A stretch of DNA of 7,029 bases. Source: Candidatus Cloacimonas sp. (GTDB lineage: Bacteria > Cloacimonadota > Cloacimonadia > Cloacimonadales > Cloacimonadaceae). The translations under genes and the position numbers were made by a program. Of this stretch, positions 1 through 6,120 are shown in pieces (the stretch's first letter is position 1; every line of letters starts with the position of its first letter). A model generated the notes under the pieces. The model did no database searches. It was given only the letters and a program-made list of their open reading frames with translations, and was not told the DNA's origin. The stretch lies in NCBI GenBank assembly GCA_035403355.1, contig DAONFA010000054.1:1-7029 (forward strand), read 5' to 3'.

Positions 1-269
1 TCCTGAACAAAAAGCCCCTAAGGGCGAGATCGGATGGTTGACCTCCTGGTCAACCTCTTCTTGTGCTTGAACGACGAGGATTTCGTTCTTCCTGAACAAA
101 AAGCCCCTAAGGGCGACACCAGAATAGCGATGGTGGCGTAAGCCCCTCGAAAAATGCGGAAAAATAAACTTTTTGGCTCTTTGCTCTCCGCCCTCTGCCC
201 TCTGCCTAAAAGCCCCTAAGGGCGACACAAAAATAGCGATGGTGGCGTAAGCCCCTCGGGAAATTCACG
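1..269. repeat. Dispersed-repeat block with three GCCCCTAAGGGC motifs
   Basis: No gene is visible here. The quasi-palindrome GCCCCTAAGGGC occurs at 14-25, 103-114 and 212-223. A 26-bp unit is identical at 2-27 and 91-116. A 51-bp unit at 99-149 recurs at 208-258 with only a few differences near its middle, and both copies end in GTAAGCCCCTCG. Two hairpins lie between: GGTTGACC/GGTCAACC at 36-55 (4-nt loop) and GAACGA/TCGTTC at 69-88. A CCCTCTGCC direct repeat sits at about 190-205. The short reverse-strand open frame crossing this block (206-433) is repeat DNA without stops, not a convincing gene. Confidence 0.8.
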
Positions 270-1202
270 ATGCAACCAGCGGTAGGTTTTGACTTACAAT
301 TTTCACCTGCCTTCAATGCAACCACACCCCACCTTCTTTTCTCACTTACAACTAATCTACTACTGGTTTTCAAACCGAAAAATTGTGAGTTAAAACAGAA
401 AGCACACACCCTTACAACTGAACAATCAATCACCCTCTTTAAACGGTATAAACTAACAATCCTGCTGGCTGAAAATAAAACAGTGGGAAACTATAAGGAT
501 AACACACTGGAACTCTTGGCTGATAAAGGAAATGGCAATTATGCTTATATAGATGACATCAGCGAAGCCAAAAAAGTTCTGGTTAACGAAATGGCAAGCA
601 CTCTCTATACTGTAGCCAAAGATGTTAAACTGCAAATTGAATTTAATCCCGCTTATGTTAAGGCATACCGTTTAATCGGCTATGAAAAACTGCTGCTAAA
701 TAATGAGGACTTTAAGGATGACACCAAAGATGCCGGTGAACTGGGTGCAGGACATTGTGTTACAGCTGTTTATGAAATTATTCCCACTGGTTCCAAAGAA
801 CCTGTTCCCGAGCTGGATGAGCTGAAATATCAGGAAATCAAGATTACTGATGAAGCGCGTAAATCACCTGAGGCATTAACCGTTAAATTGCGTTATAAAC
901 TTCCGGATAGCGATACCAGTATTCCTTTTGAAATGCCGGTTATGAATAAAATCATCCCTTTAGAAAATGCTTCCGAAAATTATCGTTTCGCTTGTTCCGT
1001 TATTGGCTATGGAATGCTTTTGCAAGAGTCACAATATAAAGCAGCTCTCACTTGGGATATGGTTAAAGAACTGGCAGCTAAAAATATCGGCAAAGATACC
1101 GAGGGCTATAGAACTGAGTTTTTGAAACTGATAGACCTGGCAGCCAAATTACAGAAAAGACAAATCCGCGAGGAAAACCGGGACTATAATAAGGAATACT
1201 AA
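270..1202 (+). CDS. C-terminal fragment of a YfbK-like VWA/DUF3520 protein (5'-truncated, probably a pseudogene)
   Basis: The frame encodes 310 aa. From about residue 72 (VGNYKD, then LADKGNGNYAYID at 83-95) to the end it reads like the C-terminal half of YfbK-type von Willebrand factor A proteins: the end of the VWA domain followed by the DUF3520 domain. Family-like stretches are IEFNP (123-127), YRLIGYE (133-139), FKDDTKDAGELGAGH (148-162) and VTAVYEI (164-170). Intact members are roughly 500-600 aa and carry a vWF_A N-terminal domain and a full VWA domain with a metal-binding DxSxS; both are absent. Residues 1 to about 70 come from dispersed repeat DNA (a repeat core at 363-396 supplies residues 32-42) and show no VWA character. 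The ATG at 270 has no good Shine-Dalgarno. I infer that the fragment lost its 5' part by rearrangement at the repeat; expression is doubtful. The family's function is poorly defined in bacteria. Confidence 0.75.
   Translation: MQPAVGFDLQFSPAFNATTPHLLFSLTTNLLLVFKPKNCELKQKAHTLTTEQSITLFKRYKLTILLAENKTVGNYKDNTLELLADKGNGNYAYIDDISEAKKVLVNEMASTLYTVAKDVKLQIEFNPAYVKAYRLIGYEKLLLNNEDFKDDTKDAGELGAGHCVTAVYEIIPTGSKEPVPELDELKYQEIKITDEARKSPEALTVKLRYKLPDSDTSIPFEMPVMNKIIPLENASENYRFACSVIGYGMLLQESQYKAALTWDMVKELAAKNIGKDTEGYRTEFLKLIDLAAKLQKRQIREENRDYNKEY
335..428 (-). repeat. Degenerate inverted copy of the 66-bp repeat
   Basis: The 34-bp core at 363-396, read on the minus strand, matches the cores at 6915-6948 and 6981-7014 with one mismatch (key segment AACTCACAATTTTTCGGTTT). 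The bases on both sides of the core also resemble the 32-bp spacer of the right-hand array, so this is a decayed piece of the same tandem array in opposite orientation. It lies inside the first codons of the YfbK-like fragment, just before recognisable homology begins. Confidence 0.75.
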
Positions 1203-1245
1203 ATAATATCGGGTAGCCGGAAGACGCTGTTTCGCCGTATTATTT
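1201..1245. other. Imperfect stem-loop overlapping the stop codon of the YfbK-like fragment
   Basis: AAATAATA at 1201-1208 pairs with TATTATTT at 1238-1245, and CGG at 1210-1212 can extend the stem with CCG at 1235-1237 around a one-base bulge. The loop is about 22 nt. It begins within the TAA of the upstream frame and ends in TATTTT, so it could act as a weak terminator. The A+T-rich stem and large loop make this uncertain; it may simply be part of the adjoining repeat mosaic. Confidence 0.3.
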
Positions 1246-1250
1246 TAGCC

Positions 1251-1277
1251 ACCGAGGACACCGAAAACACCGAAAAG
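1251..1277. repeat. 9-bp tandem repeat, three copies
   Basis: ACCGAGGAC (1251-1259), ACCGAAAAC (1260-1268) and ACCGAAAAG (1269-1277) lie head to tail. The period is a multiple of three, so an open frame can run through on either strand, which explains the spurious short reverse-strand ORF at 1199-1387. I take this as repeat DNA, not a gene. Confidence 0.75.
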
Positions 1278-1290
1278 GGATGCCGTTTTT

Positions 1291-1389
1291 TCCGCAATGT
1301 TGATGTCCTCGTCAACCTAAAACCCCGCAATGTTGATGTCCTCGTCAACCACAAATCCCGCAATGTTGATGTCCTCATCATCCACAAAC
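1291..1389. repeat. 33-bp tandem repeat, three copies, with palindromic core
   Basis: Three units of exactly 33 bp begin at 1291, 1324 and 1357. Each contains CGCAATGTTGATGTCCTC. In the first two copies GTTGA and TCAAC flank the octamer TGTCCTCG and can form a small hairpin; in the third the right arm has decayed (TCATC). On the minus strand the period reads as an 11-residue peptide repeat with the core TRTSTLR. With only three diverging copies, no ribosome binding site and repeat DNA on the left, I regard the peptide as incidental. The hairpin at 36-55 (GGTTGACC/GGTCAACC) is a related motif. Confidence 0.8.
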
Positions 1390-1431
1390 TATATCGCTAT
1401 ACAATATACAAATTTAGCCAAGCAAAATTGG
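1390..1431. other. A+T-rich spacer without a recognised feature
   Basis: This short A+T-rich stretch separates the 33-bp repeats from the 3' end of the transposase remnant. I looked for the terminal inverted repeat or TA target duplication expected of an IS630 element and could not identify either with confidence. Confidence 0.4.
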
Positions 1432-1772
1432 TTAATTGGGAAACATTTTCTTTATTCTGGTAAAAATATATAAACGGTTAACCAAAGCATTTTGGGTATC
1501 ATTAATAGAATTAACAGTCCTGTTCCGAAATTTAGAATTGCAGATGACATCCCATAAATGTTCTGCCAGATTTAATTCAGGGCTGTAGGGAGATAGAAAT
1601 ATCTAACATTATCGTTTTGTTTAAGTAACTTAGAGTTATACCATCCTGCTTTATCCATATTCCTTAAATTTTTATTCAATTTCCCAATTATAATCTTTAG
1701 CAGACCAAAGAAAGCAATGGTAACTTGTATTGCTCCGCTTGTAAGATCACGAACTTTTCTATCTCCAATTCG
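1432..1772 (-). pseudogene. Decayed IS630-family transposase, C-terminal half
   Basis: Minus-strand translation gives, in one frame (1772-1599), SGAIQVTIAFFGLL and then MDKAGWYNSKLL, matching the IS630 block that carries the second catalytic Asp (typically MDxAGWHxSK). After a one-base shift near 1599-1597, the frame continues LSPYSPELNLAEHLW, the hallmark LPPYSPELNPxExxW block with the catalytic Glu, and then NRTVNSINDTQNALVNRL before a TAA at 1434-1432. The N-terminal helix-turn-helix half and the first catalytic Asp are missing, and the frame is broken, so it cannot be active. The recognisable remnant begins about 12 bp beyond the stop codon of the HerA-like gene. This suggests that an insertion or deletion involving this IS shaped the 3' boundary of the operon. 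Confidence 0.8.
1432..1772 (-). mobile_element. IS630-family insertion sequence remnant
   Basis: The extent is defined only by the transposase homology above. Element ends, inverted repeats and the TA duplication typical of this family are not identifiable, so true boundaries are unknown. It lies between the repeat mosaic and the operon end and is one of several marks of past rearrangement here. Confidence 0.6.
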
Positions 1773-1784
1773 TATTTCAGAACC

Positions 1785-3617
1785 TCAGCGTAATATCATA
1801 TAAAGAACTGCAAGGATTATGAACAAAGTGTTCGTTAGCATCAAAACTATCGGTAAACTAATTCCCCCTTTTTTTTCTGTGTCAGTTACAGGTTTTTGCC
1901 CTATTTTTTTCAAGTTATCTGCGATTAATTTTAAGAGTTGCTTTATTTCAGGGTCTAACGGAGTAGTTGTTGTTAATACGGTTTCTGGCTTATGCTCTTC
2001 AGATTGTTTTAGGTATTTCAAATACTCCTCATCAGTTATTTGTTTATTGGGCTGATTAAAGTAGTATTCAAATCCGGTATGTGTGTAGGAACTAAAATAC
2101 ACCAAACACTGGCATAGCTCATTGATCTCACTTTCAGATAACTCCTTAGTGTTAAAATATTTATCTATGTCAGCCACAGCCATTAAAATGCTCTGAGTAT
2201 TTATATTGTTAAATCTGAATTCATCTAAATGAGCATTTCTAATTTCAGTAACAAAACTTGAGAGAGCTTTACGATCTTCGGTATAAACATAGATGAAATA
2301 CTTTAGAGCTTTAACATAAATACCTAACATTGAAGCCGGGAATTGTATAGTATGTCCGTTTTCTTCTATAAAGCTTCTAATACGATCAATTGCCTCTTCA
2401 GGTTGTTTGCAAGAATTCTTAAGTTTATTCTCTTTGAGTAATGAATAGGGGATTGAGTTGTTGTTCCTGAGTTTGATAGCAAACCATTCCACCAGATTTG
2501 AAACCAACTGCCCAATAAGTTTTTCCTCCGATTCTATAGAGAATCTGCTTAGGATTATACCTAACTTCTCTTGCAGTTTAGAATAACTCCAGTCAAAAAC
2601 CAAAGCATTTTGGAATACTTTTTTTAGCTCAGAATAGATCGCTGTAGTGCTGATTACAACATCCAAAGTGTTCAGAGGTATAGATTCACTAATTGGGATT
2701 GAATTTCCTTTCTCTAAACCCTTGGAATCCATCCTTACCTTTACCGCTTCCTGCAAACTTGATTGGAACACAATTGCTTCCCCTGTATTTAGATGAATCA
2801 GTCCTTTCTTTTGTCTTTGATCCAATCCTATTGCATCGCCTACTGCATTGCGGTCATCAAAAGAAAACAGACGATGGATGATTTTGAGATTAGTGTTTTT
2901 AATCACATCCGGGCTAATTTTTGTAGGGATTTGGTCTGCTACTACAATGCCCTGACCGTAAGCTCTTATCTCAGAAAGAATATTGTTGAATGTTTCTATT
3001 GCCTTACCCTTCATATCAGCGATCTCGTTGTTATTTACCTGTTGAACATTCTCAAGTAATCGGTGAGCTTCTTCTATAACAAGCAAATGACTCAAATGAA
3101 CCTTGGCTTTATTATCCTTAGCGATAGATTCATTACTCTTAGCTATATAATACTCATAAATGCTAACCAGAAGAAGCCCCATAATAAAGACCTTTTCTTG
3201 AGCATCACCAATTCGTTCCAGTTCCACCACTGTAGGCCAGTTCAGTAATTTTTCAATACTGGTTCCGCTTTTAGTGTTAAGCATTGTCCCTTTAGCCCCA
3301 CATTTCAAACTACCTACCCTAACCTTAAGAGCTGCAGTAAGGTCATTTTGCAGATCCTTGGAGTATCCCTGAATGCTAACTATATTATCAATACAGTTAT
3401 ATAGATCGTCCAAAGTGGGGAAGAAGTCAGATACATTTTTTATGCTGTTCAAGTCAATGTTGTGACTTTCACCTGATGCATCAGCATTTCTATCTACACA
3501 CGATTTATTGACTATGCTGTCCCAGTAAATGTTGTGACCTGACTTGAAATCCCATCCATACCATTGATAGATATGATAAAATGCTGTTTCTAAAACATAA
3601 GGCATAGGACCATACAT
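1785..3617 (-). CDS. HerA/DUF87-type ATPase, C-terminal part, with membrane tail (continues the gene at 3706-4971)
   Basis: This 610-aa frame holds the second half of the ATPase. Residues 1-10 (MYGPMPYVLE) match the segment that follows the NPFEFP region in HerA-like proteins. Walker B is LLVIEEAHRL (178-187) with the catalytic Glu pair. AYGQGIVVADQIPTKI (219-234) carries the sensor Gln, and Arg249 in KIIHRL is a candidate arginine finger. Residues ~300-560 are a helix-rich domain I cannot name. Residues ~586-608 (PIVLMLTNTLFIILAVLYMI) form a single hydrophobic helix at the extreme C terminus, preceded by a Lys-rich linker, so the protein is probably tail-anchored with the motor in the cytoplasm. 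The ATG at 3617 has no Shine-Dalgarno, and the same frame is open upstream to 3716 with conserved sequence (EFP, then LQTHLDLLKSIF). It is therefore the continuation of the preceding frame and not an independent gene. The stop abuts an IS630 remnant. Confidence 0.85.
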   Translation of the reverse strand: MYGPMPYVLETAFYHIYQWYGWDFKSGHNIYWDSIVNKSCVDRNADASGESHNIDLNSIKNVSDFFPTLDDLYNCIDNIVSIQGYSKDLQNDLTAALKVRVGSLKCGAKGTMLNTKSGTSIEKLLNWPTVVELERIGDAQEKVFIMGLLLVSIYEYYIAKSNESIAKDNKAKVHLSHLLVIEEAHRLLENVQQVNNNEIADMKGKAIETFNNILSEIRAYGQGIVVADQIPTKISPDVIKNTNLKIIHRLFSFDDRNAVGDAIGLDQRQKKGLIHLNTGEAIVFQSSLQEAVKVRMDSKGLEKGNSIPISESIPLNTLDVVISTTAIYSELKKVFQNALVFDWSYSKLQEKLGIILSRFSIESEEKLIGQLVSNLVEWFAIKLRNNNSIPYSLLKENKLKNSCKQPEEAIDRIRSFIEENGHTIQFPASMLGIYVKALKYFIYVYTEDRKALSSFVTEIRNAHLDEFRFNNINTQSILMAVADIDKYFNTKELSESEINELCQCLVYFSSYTHTGFEYYFNQPNKQITDEEYLKYLKQSEEHKPETVLTTTTPLDPEIKQLLKLIADNLKKIGQKPVTDTEKKGGISLPIVLMLTNTLFIILAVLYMILR

Positions 3618-3705
3618 TGGAAATGCCGCAATAAAAATGGATTTTAAGAGGTCTAAATGGGTCTGGAGATGAACTCCGGGAGTTCCATCTTTTTTATAGG
3701 GAAAC

Positions 3706-3716
3706 TCAAAGGGGGT
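3706..3716 (-). other. Frameshift site in the HerA-like gene (CTT TGA context)
   Basis: The upstream frame reads AAC CCC CTT TGA and stops at 3708-3706. The +1 frame is closed by a TGA at 3719-3717 and open from 3716 onward, so the frames join only within these 11 bases. Skipping one base gives N-P-(F or L)-E-F-P, the family's conserved motif, and a continuous protein of 1061 aa (3187 nt from ATG to stop, one more than a multiple of three). The site contains a C5 run (3715-3711), prone to mutation or sequencing error. It also reads CTT TGA, the slip codon and stop of the prfB +1 recoding site. The AGGGGG stimulator found upstream of the prfB slip site is absent. Confidence 0.85.
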
Positions 3717-4971
3717 TCAATTTTAAGCAATCTTCTGCTTCTATCCCTAATAGATAACGCTTTAGCCCATCTACATTCAAATCTTTGTATTCTGTCTTTG
3801 CTGGCTCAAGGATTAAAAAAGGTATCTTTTTATTATACAGACCTAAAAGCATTGATTTGATCGTTGTAGTTTTCCCACTGCCTGTTACTCCAGTAACTAA
3901 TGAATGCATTACTAAATCATCATAATAAACAGTGATTGGTAACTCTGTCTGGAAATTCTTGTAAAGGCATCCTAAAGAAAGCGCATCAGGAGACGGTGAT
4001 TCCATATCGTTTATTGAACCGAATTCATACTCATCAATATAGGTAATTCCTGGAATTTTTGTATTTGGTAACGCTGCTACCGATGCTATAAAACTTGTTG
4101 GTACAAACTGAGTAACAAGAAAATTATTTTTGAACAAGTTTCCAGCAGCATCTTCTATAATGGAGGGTTTTGAGTGATCCTCTTCAAATTTTATTTTTTT
4201 TTGTTGAGATGTATAGTAGTTTTCGAAGAACCAATAATTAAAACAATACACATTTTTACTTTGAGACCTCTTGATAATAATTGAAATTATGCTATCTGTA
4301 ATCTCTATAGAATTTGAATAAATGCTTAGCTTAGGGTATTTGCAGATTGAAGAGCTGGCACGGTAAAGGTAATATAATTCGCTTAGATAATTGTATATAA
4401 CTTCTTCAGAGATGTGTTCAATCGTTTTGCTAGTACCACCAATAATATTGGGTTTTGATACATCTATTGCTTTTTTTTTAGAGAGAACTTTTATATATTT
4501 TTCCAGTTCTTTGAGTAGTTCTTTGTAATTTATGTCATATTTACTCAGGGTAAAACTATATTCTAATTTAAAAGGATATTTGCTATGAGCTCTTACGATA
4601 TCATCAATTAGATTAATGCTTAAATCATCCGAAGTAGATATATGGTTGGCACCGTATAAAACCTCCTTTTGTTCAAAATTATTGTCTGGAATCGCAGTAG
4701 ATTGCCATATTGTCCTGCCTATATTTATCGTCTCTAAGATATCATCTTCTATAGAAAGTCCAATGTAATAGTTGAGCTTTTGATTACGGTATGCTATTGT
4801 GAGATAAACATCAATTATACCATATTTATTACATATATAATCTAAAAGTTCTTTGATTTCTACTATTCCATTATTCATTTTGTATTCAAAATCTGTTCGT
4901 CCATTGTATCCCTTAAATTTCTGGAATTTTTCTGCTGCTAATGTAAAGTTAGTTAGTTTGAAGTATTTCAT
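3706..4971 (-). CDS. HerA/DUF87-type ATPase, N-terminal part with Walker A (interrupted by a frameshift)
   Basis: From ATG 4971 this part is 421 aa. Residues 1-~300 are an N-terminal region I do not recognise, rich in Ile, Tyr and Lys, probably mixed alpha/beta. Then comes a HerA-like entry, LGCLYKNF, and the Walker A block VTGVTGSGKTTT with Lys at residue 367 (codon 3873-3871), followed by PFLILEPAKTEY. HerA proteins are hexameric DNA translocases that work with nucleases in end resection (NurA-HerA) or in anti-phage modules. I choose ATG 4971 over the GTG at 4986 because AGGAGGAG at 4983-4976 lies at the right distance from the ATG and would be inside the coding region if GTG were used. The start overlaps the upstream gene by 23 nt, suggesting translational coupling. 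The frame ends in NPL-TGA inside a conserved motif; with one base skipped it joins the 610-residue part. Alone it would have Walker A but no Walker B, so it should be inactive. Confidence 0.87.
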   Translation of the reverse strand: MKYFKLTNFTLAAEKFQKFKGYNGRTDFEYKMNNGIVEIKELLDYICNKYGIIDVYLTIAYRNQKLNYYIGLSIEDDILETINIGRTIWQSTAIPDNNFEQKEVLYGANHISTSDDLSINLIDDIVRAHSKYPFKLEYSFTLSKYDINYKELLKELEKYIKVLSKKKAIDVSKPNIIGGTSKTIEHISEEVIYNYLSELYYLYRASSSICKYPKLSIYSNSIEITDSIISIIIKRSQSKNVYCFNYWFFENYYTSQQKKIKFEEDHSKPSIIEDAAGNLFKNNFLVTQFVPTSFIASVAALPNTKIPGITYIDEYEFGSINDMESPSPDALSLGCLYKNFQTELPITVYYDDLVMHSLVTGVTGSGKTTTIKSMLLGLYNKKIPFLILEPAKTEYKDLNVDGLKRYLLGIEAEDCLKLNPL

Positions 4972-5377
4972 TTTTCTCCTCCTCACTCAGCAGCCAAAAC
5001 AAAACATACTCATTATCTTTGGTGTTTTGCTCAATATCTGAAAAAAACCTGCTCATCTTTTTACTCATCATATTCTGGTTCTGTGTAATGAAATCTTTAA
5101 TTTTTGGTTTTTCTATCAAAAATGCGGATAACCTTTCTACAAGTGAAGGATCGTTATCTTTGTCATTAATGATTTTGGGGTCTATTAATTTGGGCTTTTC
5201 TGATCCCGTTAATTCCGCCAATCGGTCTAAAAGCCCTTTCCTGAATTCTTGTGCTACCATAATAGCTTCAAACCTTTGAATGTCACCACCTTCAAAAGCA
5301 TCCTTGGAAGCTTTATCAAATCCATAGAATTGTGTTAATAATTTCTCATCTGATGTGATTGTATATATGTAAGGCAT
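4949..5377 (-). CDS. Unrecognised 142-aa protein between nuclease-like and HerA-like genes
   Basis: I do not recognise this family. The protein is soluble-looking, with no signal peptide or membrane helix, and is rich in charged residues. It starts MPYIYTITSDEKLL, has Lys/Asp/Pro-rich middle segments (KPKLIDPKIINDKDNDP, about 61-77), and ends with predicted helices (SKKMSRFFSDIEQNTKD, then LFWLLSEEEKNEILQ). No Cys/His metal site or known catalytic motif is visible. The ATG at 5377 has an excellent AGGAGGA at 5387-5381 and follows the nuclease-like stop by 14 nt; its own end overlaps the HerA-like start by 23 nt. Its place inside the operon suggests it acts with both neighbours, for example as an adaptor, inhibitor or sensor. 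That is inference from position only. Confidence 0.85.
   Translation of the reverse strand: MPYIYTITSDEKLLTQFYGFDKASKDAFEGGDIQRFEAIMVAQEFRKGLLDRLAELTGSEKPKLIDPKIINDKDNDPSLVERLSAFLIEKPKIKDFITQNQNMMSKKMSRFFSDIEQNTKDNEYVLFWLLSEEEKNEILQTN
4976..4983 (-). promoter_or_regulatory. Shine-Dalgarno deciding the HerA-like start
   Basis: AGGAGGAG is followed by AAAA and then ATG (4971-4969). It lies inside the 3' end of the 142-aa gene, the usual arrangement for coupled translation. It rules against the GTG at 4986, which overlaps it. Confidence 0.85.
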
Positions 5378-5391
5378 AAGTCCTCCTGAAT

Positions 5392-6120
5392 CTAACTTAT
5401 GATATTATATATTTGCTGGTGTATCCCTGGCTGAGTCACGATGATCTTGATGTCATATTCTGCAGCTTTAGAAAATAAATCCGTATAATGTTCGGGATTT
5501 TTTTTGATAGTTTCCAGCATTGATTGGTTAATTCCAATAAAGCCATTTCCCGTCTTTTCTTTGGCTGCCAGGGCTTGATTGATCACATGTTCAAAGTTCT
5601 GGCGTAATTCGTATAGTCCATTTTTAACTTCTACACCAATTTCCTGATTTGCAGGTATCACTTCAGAAATTGATTTTAACGATCCATCTTGCATAATATA
5701 TGATTGAACTGGCATATCTTTTGTTAATTTGCCGGCAAAATCTACCCTGAATGTTCCCTTTTCTGTGGCAATTAGTTTTTGGCGTTCAAAAGAACCATAA
5801 TTGCTTAAATTCAATTCGGCGTGATACTCTCCCATTTGCCCAATTAGATTTGGTTCAGTATATAACCGATTCATCAATGAAGCCCGTAAGTCAGGATTTG
5901 ATTCTGCACTTTTAATTTCTTCAAATAGGTACTTGAAATGCTCTTTTGTAATATCTGAAGGATTACGATATAGTTCTTTCATTTTGTTGAACTCATTAAT
6001 CTTGAGATGTTCAATGCCCTCTTTAACCTTCTCCAATACCTTTAATGATTCTTTTATAACCATAGCTGCCTTTTCAGCTGCTTCTTTGGCAACGATTGCA
6101 GTACTTAAAGGTCCAAGCAT
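5392..6120 (-). CDS. Predicted PD-(D/E)XK-type nuclease, first gene of the operon
   Basis: From ATG 6120 the protein is 242 aa. Residues ~1-50 form a long Ala/Lys/Glu-rich amphipathic helix (IVAKEAAEKAAMVIKESLKV), possibly a coiled coil. The core fits the PD-(D/E)XK nuclease pattern: GQMGEYHAELNL with Glu98 on a helix, FRVDFAG with Asp127, then GVEVKNG with Glu164-x-Lys166, followed by a helix with Gln residues (LRQNFEHVINQA) and a beta strand GFIGI. The 37-residue gap between Asp127 and Glu164 is longer than usual, so the assignment rests on motif order and not on whole-domain recognition. A nuclease next to a HerA-type ATPase is a known pairing. The start at 6120 is preferred to the GTG at 6153 because AGGAGGA (6130-6124) lies just before the ATG. 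It is the first gene of a three-gene minus-strand operon; the upstream non-coding DNA should contain the promoter, but I could not fix one. Confidence 0.72.
   Translation of the reverse strand: MLGPLSTAIVAKEAAEKAAMVIKESLKVLEKVKEGIEHLKINEFNKMKELYRNPSDITKEHFKYLFEEIKSAESNPDLRASLMNRLYTEPNLIGQMGEYHAELNLSNYGSFERQKLIATEKGTFRVDFAGKLTKDMPVQSYIMQDGSLKSISEVIPANQEIGVEVKNGLYELRQNFEHVINQALAAKEKTGNGFIGINQSMLETIKKNPEHYTDLFSKAAEYDIKIIVTQPGIHQQIYNIIS

Noticed and set aside
286..306. Forward-oriented copy of the 34-bp repeat core (GTTTTGACTTACAATTTTCA)
   Set aside because: The match covers only about 19 bases with several differences and lacks the rest of the core, so it may be chance.
206..433. Reverse-strand 75-aa ORF
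   Set aside because: It consists wholly of dispersed repeat sequence from both repeat families; no start signal and no recognisable protein.
1199..1387. Reverse-strand 62-aa ORF with an 11-residue repeat
   Set aside because: It is the readout of 33-bp and 9-bp tandem DNA repeats, has no ribosome binding site and overlaps the stem-loop at the end of the YfbK-like fragment.
1291..1389. Possible CRISPR array
   Set aside because: The units are directly adjacent with a 33-bp period and no unique spacers; variation is simple divergence among copies, and no cas gene is near.
3063..3248. Forward-strand short ORFs across 1819-3860
   Set aside because: They are antisense shadows of the HerA-like gene, without ribosome binding sites or family resemblance.
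1785..4971. Conjugative ATPase (VirB4/TraG type)
   Set aside because: The EEAHRL Walker B, NPFEFP-like region and nuclease neighbour fit HerA/DUF87 better, and no other type IV secretion or relaxase gene is present.
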